Shown here piece by piece: positions 60,610 through 64,000 of a DNA stretch of 64,000 bases (positions within the stretch are counted from its first letter, which is position 1; the number at the start of each line of letters is the position of its first letter). The notes below the pieces were generated by a model. The model had not been told where the DNA came from. It worked only from the letters and a program-made list of their open reading frames with translations, and searched no databases. The DNA comes from Paenibacillaceae bacterium (GTDB taxonomy: Bacteria; Bacillota; Bacilli; Paenibacillales; Paenibacillaceae). Position numbers and translations under genes: made by a program. The DNA is taken from positions 1 through 64,000 of the forward strand of contig CAAFUF010000009.1 of the NCBI GenBank assembly GCA_900766135.1, in the 5' to 3' direction.

Positions 60610-61407
60610 TTAAGCATTCAGCACGAACTTGTCGATCACGTGCTTCACGCCGTCCTCGTTGTTGCCTAATGTCACAAAGTCGGCGATGTCCTTCAATGCC
60701 GGGATGGCATTGTCCATCGCTACGCCCAGGCCGGCGGCCTCCAGCATCTCATGATCGTTCCACGAATCGCCGATGGCGATCGTTTGCGACAAGTCGCAGC
60801 CGAAGTGGGCCGCCAGGAAACGCAAGGCATGGCCTTTCGTACCTTCCGCATGCATGATTTCCAGGAAGTTCGGCTTGGATTTGGTGATATGAACGCCGTC
60901 CCCCAGCAGCTCGCGCAGCTCAGGCGCGATTTGGTCCAGGTAATCGGGTTCGTCGATGATCAGCATTTTCGGCGTTGGCTGAGCCACCAGCTTGGCAAAA
61001 TCCGGCTCCACATAATACCGCGTCCGGTTCAGCGTGGTATAGTCGATCAGCTTCTGGTTTTCCTCGCGGGCGTACAGCTTGTCGTCGATGTACGTTTGCA
61101 GGTGCAGGTTGCGCTCGATGCAGTATTCGAACAGCTTGCGCGCCGCTTCCATCGGGACGTAACGTTCGTAGAGCACCTTTTCGTCCATCAGGTTTTTGAC
61201 CAGCGCGCCCTGATACGTAATGATCGGCACGTTCAGTCCGGTCTGGCGGGCGATCGCTTGGGCCGACGCGTAGGCGCGGCCGGTAGCCAGGGTAACGACG
61301 ACCCCTTTGGCCACCGCTTGCTCGAGCGCCTGCTGCGTCGCAGGAGTCACTTCTTTGTCGTCATTGATCAAGGTGTCATCGATGTCGATGGCAATCAGTT
61401 TATACAT
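60610..61407 (-). CDS. HAD superfamily phosphatase, Cof type
   Basis: 265 aa. Motif I is IDIDDTLI with Asp8 and Asp10, TGRAY motif II follows, Lys at KGHAL gives motif III, and GDSWNDHEML is motif IV. The cap domain spans about 85-185. Similar in layout to the HAD gene at 4503-5354 but a distinct paralog. Reads toward the bidirectional terminator; the EamA gene is 27 bases upstream in the same orientation. Confidence 0.88.
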   Translation of the reverse strand: MYKLIAIDIDDTLINDDKEVTPATQQALEQAVAKGVVVTLATGRAYASAQAIARQTGLNVPIITYQGALVKNLMDEKVLYERYVPMEAARKLFEYCIERNLHLQTYIDDKLYAREENQKLIDYTTLNRTRYYVEPDFAKLVAQPTPKMLIIDEPDYLDQIAPELRELLGDGVHITKSKPNFLEIMHAEGTKGHALRFLAAHFGCDLSQTIAIGDSWNDHEMLEAAGLGVAMDNAIPALKDIADFVTLGNNEDGVKHVIDKFVLNA

Positions 61408-61434
61408 GGTTTCTCTCCTTTGGGAAGGTTCTCT

Positions 61435-62370
61435 CTATCCGGCGGATTTCAATTCCGCCAGCAACATGCCGCCCAAAATGCATAGACAGCCAAGCCCAGC
61501 CGCCAATCCAAGCCGTTCGCCCCCGAAAAGCACGCCGGTCGCCGCGGCGAACACCGGCTCCATGGCGAAAATCACCGCCACCCGGGAGGGACTGGTGAAT
61601 TTCTGGCTCACCGTCTGGATCCAAAACGCAAACGCGCTGGTCGGCCCGATCGATACGAGCAGCGCAAGCCACACCTCCGGCTGCATGAGCTGGCCGGCCG
61701 TCTCGCTCCAGGAAGCCGAACGTTCGAACAGAAGCGATCCGGCCGCGCTGAGAACGCCGACGATCGCCATCTGCAGCGAAGCTAAAGGCAGCGCCGGATA
61801 ACGGGGAGCGAATACGCCGGTGTAGGCAACATGCAGCCCAAAGGCGATGGCGCACAAAAACACGAGCGCGTCGCCGCGATTCAAAGCCAAGCCCCGGGTG
61901 CCGGCGAACGCCAACAGATAGAGGCCGCCGGCAGCCAGAAATGCGCTGATCCAGGTGAAACGGGAAATGCGATGCTTTAGCAGCCAAAACGATAAAAAAG
62001 GTACGATGACGACCGACAATCCCGTGATGAACCCCGCGTTCGAAGTGGACGTGTACAGCAAGCCAACCGTTTGGAACGAATAGCCGAGGAACAGGAACAA
62101 CCCGAGCAGCGCGGCATGACCCGCCATACTCCAGGATAATTGCTTCCATTCGTGCCGGTAAAACGCGGCGATGATCAAAGCGAGCAGCAGCGCCGCCCCG
62201 ATAAAGCGAATGCCGTTAAAGGCCAGGGGCGGGAGCACCCGCACCGCATGCTGAACGATCAAGAAGGTGCAGCCCCACATGAACGCGACGAACAGCAGCC
62301 CCATATCGGCTAGCCGGGTCCGGTTTATGGCGGACTTTTTCAAAGATAGGGCAGGTTCGCTATTCTTCAA
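61435..62370 (-). CDS. EamA/DMT-family transporter
   Basis: A 311-aa protein with ten predicted membrane helices in two EamA repeats (GLLFVAFMWGCTFLIVQHAV, then ALLVSIGPTSAFAFWIQTVS). The family exports amino acids, nucleobases or other small metabolites; the substrate is unknown. It overlaps the end of the lipoate ligase by 11 bases, so it is transcribed after it. Confidence 0.85.
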   Translation of the reverse strand: MKNSEPALSLKKSAINRTRLADMGLLFVAFMWGCTFLIVQHAVRVLPPLAFNGIRFIGAALLLALIIAAFYRHEWKQLSWSMAGHAALLGLFLFLGYSFQTVGLLYTSTSNAGFITGLSVVIVPFLSFWLLKHRISRFTWISAFLAAGGLYLLAFAGTRGLALNRGDALVFLCAIAFGLHVAYTGVFAPRYPALPLASLQMAIVGVLSAAGSLLFERSASWSETAGQLMQPEVWLALLVSIGPTSAFAFWIQTVSQKFTSPSRVAVIFAMEPVFAAATGVLFGGERLGLAAGLGCLCILGGMLLAELKSAG

Positions 62371-63364
62371 GGAAAACCAGTCCGATGAATTCGTCCAGCT
62401 CCAAATTGCCGAAGTAGTGCTTCACGTCCGTGCCGGCGAGTGCCTCCCGTACGGCCGAATCTTCATATTTCACGCCTCTCAGCTTGTCCTCGATATCCGC
62501 CACGTCGCCTACGCCAAAGAAATCGCCGTAGATCTTGATGTCCTGAATATGCCCGTCTTTGATGTTCATGCGCAGATCGATAATGCCGACCGGGAATTTT
62601 TTGGCGTGCTTCACGTTGCTCTCCGGCGACAAACCGTAGTTCCAATCCCAATTCTTATAGCGTTGCGCGGAAATCTCATGGATTTTCTCCCAATCCGCTT
62701 CCGTCAATTTATATTGAGGCACCGCGTTGGGTTCCATGCCGAAAATATGCCGAAGCAGCTCGGCGCGGAATTCCTCGATCGTCATTTTGCGCTCCAGGAA
62801 GTCGATGATGTTGGCAACCCGGCTGCGCACGGATTTCGTGCTCTTCGATTTGAATTTCTCCGGATTGGCATGCAGCGATGCCTGTACGTTGTCGAGGTTC
62901 AGATTGAACATCAGCGTGCCGTGGCTGAACATCCGCCCGCGCGTGGCGAATTGGGCGTTGCCGGAGATCTTTTGCTCCCCGACCTGAAGGTCGTTGCGAC
63001 CGGTCATTTCCGCGTTCACGCCCAGCGATTTCAATGCCTGCACCACCGGCTCGGTAAACTTGCGGAAGTTGTGGAACGACTCGCCGTCATCCTTGGTGAT
63101 GAAGCTGAAGTTGAGGTTCCCCAGGTCGTGGTACACCGCGCCGCCCCCGGAAAGCCGCCGAACGACTTGCACGCCGTTCTCCTTGACGTATTCCTGATTG
63201 ATCTCCTCGATGGTGTTCTGGTGCTTGCCGATAATGACGGAAGGAGCGTTGATATAAAACAGCAAATAGCTGTCGTCCTCCAGCGGCAAATGTCTCAAGG
63301 CATATTCTTCGATGGCCAAATTGACGGACGCATCGGTAATGCCTTCGTTATCGATAAACAGCAT
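62360..63364 (-). CDS. lplJ: Lipoate-protein ligase
   Basis: 334 aa. It attaches free lipoate to 2-oxoacid dehydrogenase and GcvH domains via lipoyl-AMP. Motifs: RRLSGGGAVYHD (69-80), NFSF after it, and Lys132 in KISGNAQF, the lipoyl-adenylate contact. The C-terminal accessory domain (about 250-334) is intact. Good start at ATG 63364 behind AGGAGG. Two-gene operon with the EamA transporter. Confidence 0.92.
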   Translation of the reverse strand: MLFIDNEGITDASVNLAIEEYALRHLPLEDDSYLLFYINAPSVIIGKHQNTIEEINQEYVKENGVQVVRRLSGGGAVYHDLGNLNFSFITKDDGESFHNFRKFTEPVVQALKSLGVNAEMTGRNDLQVGEQKISGNAQFATRGRMFSHGTLMFNLNLDNVQASLHANPEKFKSKSTKSVRSRVANIIDFLERKMTIEEFRAELLRHIFGMEPNAVPQYKLTEADWEKIHEISAQRYKNWDWNYGLSPESNVKHAKKFPVGIIDLRMNIKDGHIQDIKIYGDFFGVGDVADIEDKLRGVKYEDSAVREALAGTDVKHYFGNLELDEFIGLVFLEE

Positions 63365-63448
63365 GGTTTTCCATCCTCCTATTTGCGGCCGGCTGCCTGA
63401 ATCTCAGGCCCCGGTAGGTAGTCTTGCACGCATACGATTTTATTGTAA

Positions 63449-63458
63449 ACCAATTGGT
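63449..63458. promoter_or_regulatory. Palindrome ACCAATTGGT in the lplJ/cobD gap
   Basis: A perfect 10-bp palindrome in the divergent gap. The 63365-63621 gap shows no cobalamin riboswitch consensus and no other clear signal. Confidence 0.35.
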
Positions 63459-63621
63459 GTCGAAACCAAAGGGGGAGCAAGGGATTTTGCTGAAAAAGAA
63501 CGCGAGTCCTTCCTTATTGACGGAAGGGGGCGGGGAACAGATAATGGGGACACCTGAACTTTTTGGCGAGAAAAGAAAAACGTGCATCGATGCAAGGAGC
63601 ATAAGGAAAGAGGGATTAGTC

Positions 63622-64000
63622 ATGGAGTTGGAAGTTTACGGCCACGGCGGCGACCTGGTGACGGCTTCAGCCCGGTACGGCGTGGCGGCGGGGGAATGGA
63701 CGGACTTTAGCGCGAATATCAATCCGCTGGGGCCGCCGCCGGGGCTGCTGGATGCCCTTCGGGAGGCGCTGCCGGGCATTGTACGTTATCCGGATCCCGG
63801 TCACCGCAAGCTGGTGACGCAGTTGGCTTCCCGCCTTCAAGTGGAGGAGGAAACGCTGGTCGTCGGCAACGGGGCCGCGGAAAATATGGCGTTGGCGCTG
63901 CTCGGACTCGCCCCGGGGAAGGTCGGGATCGTGGAGCCTTGCTTCTCCGAATACCGTACGCTTTCGGAGCAGTTTGGCGCCCGGGTGCAGTCGGTGTTCG
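63622..64000 (+). CDS. CobD-like threonine-phosphate decarboxylase (cut by window end)
   Basis: Partial: the first 126 residues. The PLP aminotransferase fold class I pattern HGGDLVTASARYGV, DFSANINPLGPPPGLLDALR, RYPDPGHRKLVTQLASRL and GNGAAENMAL is typical of CobD, which makes the (R)-1-amino-2-propanol phosphate of cobalamin. HisC-like aminotransferase is the alternative. ATG 63622 behind AAGGAAAGAGGG. Confidence 0.75.
   Translation, partial: MELEVYGHGGDLVTASARYGVAAGEWTDFSANINPLGPPPGLLDALREALPGIVRYPDPGHRKLVTQLASRLQVEEETLVVGNGAAENMALALLGLAPGKVGIVEPCFSEYRTLSEQFGARVQSVF

Noticed and set aside
63365..63621. Cobalamin riboswitch before the CobD-like gene
   Set aside because: I searched by eye for the conserved B12-box and GCCACTG-type elements and found none. 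A covariance-model search would be decisive.
1..64000. CRISPR array, phage or IS transposase
   Set aside because: No regularly spaced direct repeats with unique spacers, no integrase, transposase or phage structural gene is visible.

Overview
The window looks like chromosome of a Paenibacillus-type Firmicute (Paenibacillaceae). The support is moderate-to-high GC with AGGAGG-type ribosome binding sites, many GTG/TTG starts, YesM/YesN two-component pairs beside sugar ABC transporters, a LexA box of the Bacillus GAAC-N4-GTTC type, a CcpA-type cre consensus, and short intergenic repeats of a kind common in this family. No phage, IS transposase or CRISPR array is visible.

Layout. 1-3.7 kb: small housekeeping genes (SprT-like, a winged-helix regulator, an MFS exporter). 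3.9-8.0 kb: four clustered tRNAs (Asn, Ser, Glu, Leu) and a second tRNA-Leu further on, interleaved with a HAD phosphatase, azlD-azlC, a PAS protein and an XRE regulator. 8.1-17.7 kb: a glycoside-use locus with a GH42 beta-galactosidase, a YesM-type kinase, a YesN-type regulator, a lipoprotein binding protein, two permeases and a GH30 hydrolase. Two 57-bp promoter elements with identical spacing precede the GH42 gene and the transporter. 17.9-29.5 kb: two small genes, then a nine-to-ten gene Tad/Flp pilus operon ending in an FHA-domain membrane protein and preceded by a possible terminator/antiterminator leader. 29.6-31.7 kb: two siderophore-type permeases behind a Fur-like box. 31.8-42.5 kb: mainly housekeeping genes (TIGR01777 protein, DUF2621, nfo, purU, a RidA-family gene with a LexA box in its promoter, tkt, ppnP, a beta-hydroxyacid dehydrogenase, pgi, a YigZ-family gene and a TetR regulator).

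42.8-54.3 kb: a CysA-like ATPase without permeases, then a divergent locus in which two permeases and a binding protein read leftward while a GH3 beta-glucosidase, an approximately 1117-residue GH94 phosphorylase and a LacI regulator read rightward. The gene set and the GH94 length match the Listeria innocua 1,2-beta-oligoglucan (sophorooligosaccharide) phosphorylase locus. Four copies of GAAACGTTTC lie in the divergent control region and are the natural targets of the LacI protein. A structured repeat flanked by 30-bp direct repeats sits between the GH94 and lacI genes.

54.6-64 kb: a NEW3-domain membrane protein with an ABC-2 exporter, divergent from an ECF sigma/anti-sigma pair; then an MBL-fold hydrolase, a HAD phosphatase, an EamA permease, a lipoate-protein ligase and the start of a CobD-like aminotransferase cut by the window edge.

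All functional names come from reading protein motifs and gene context by eye. No database search was run.
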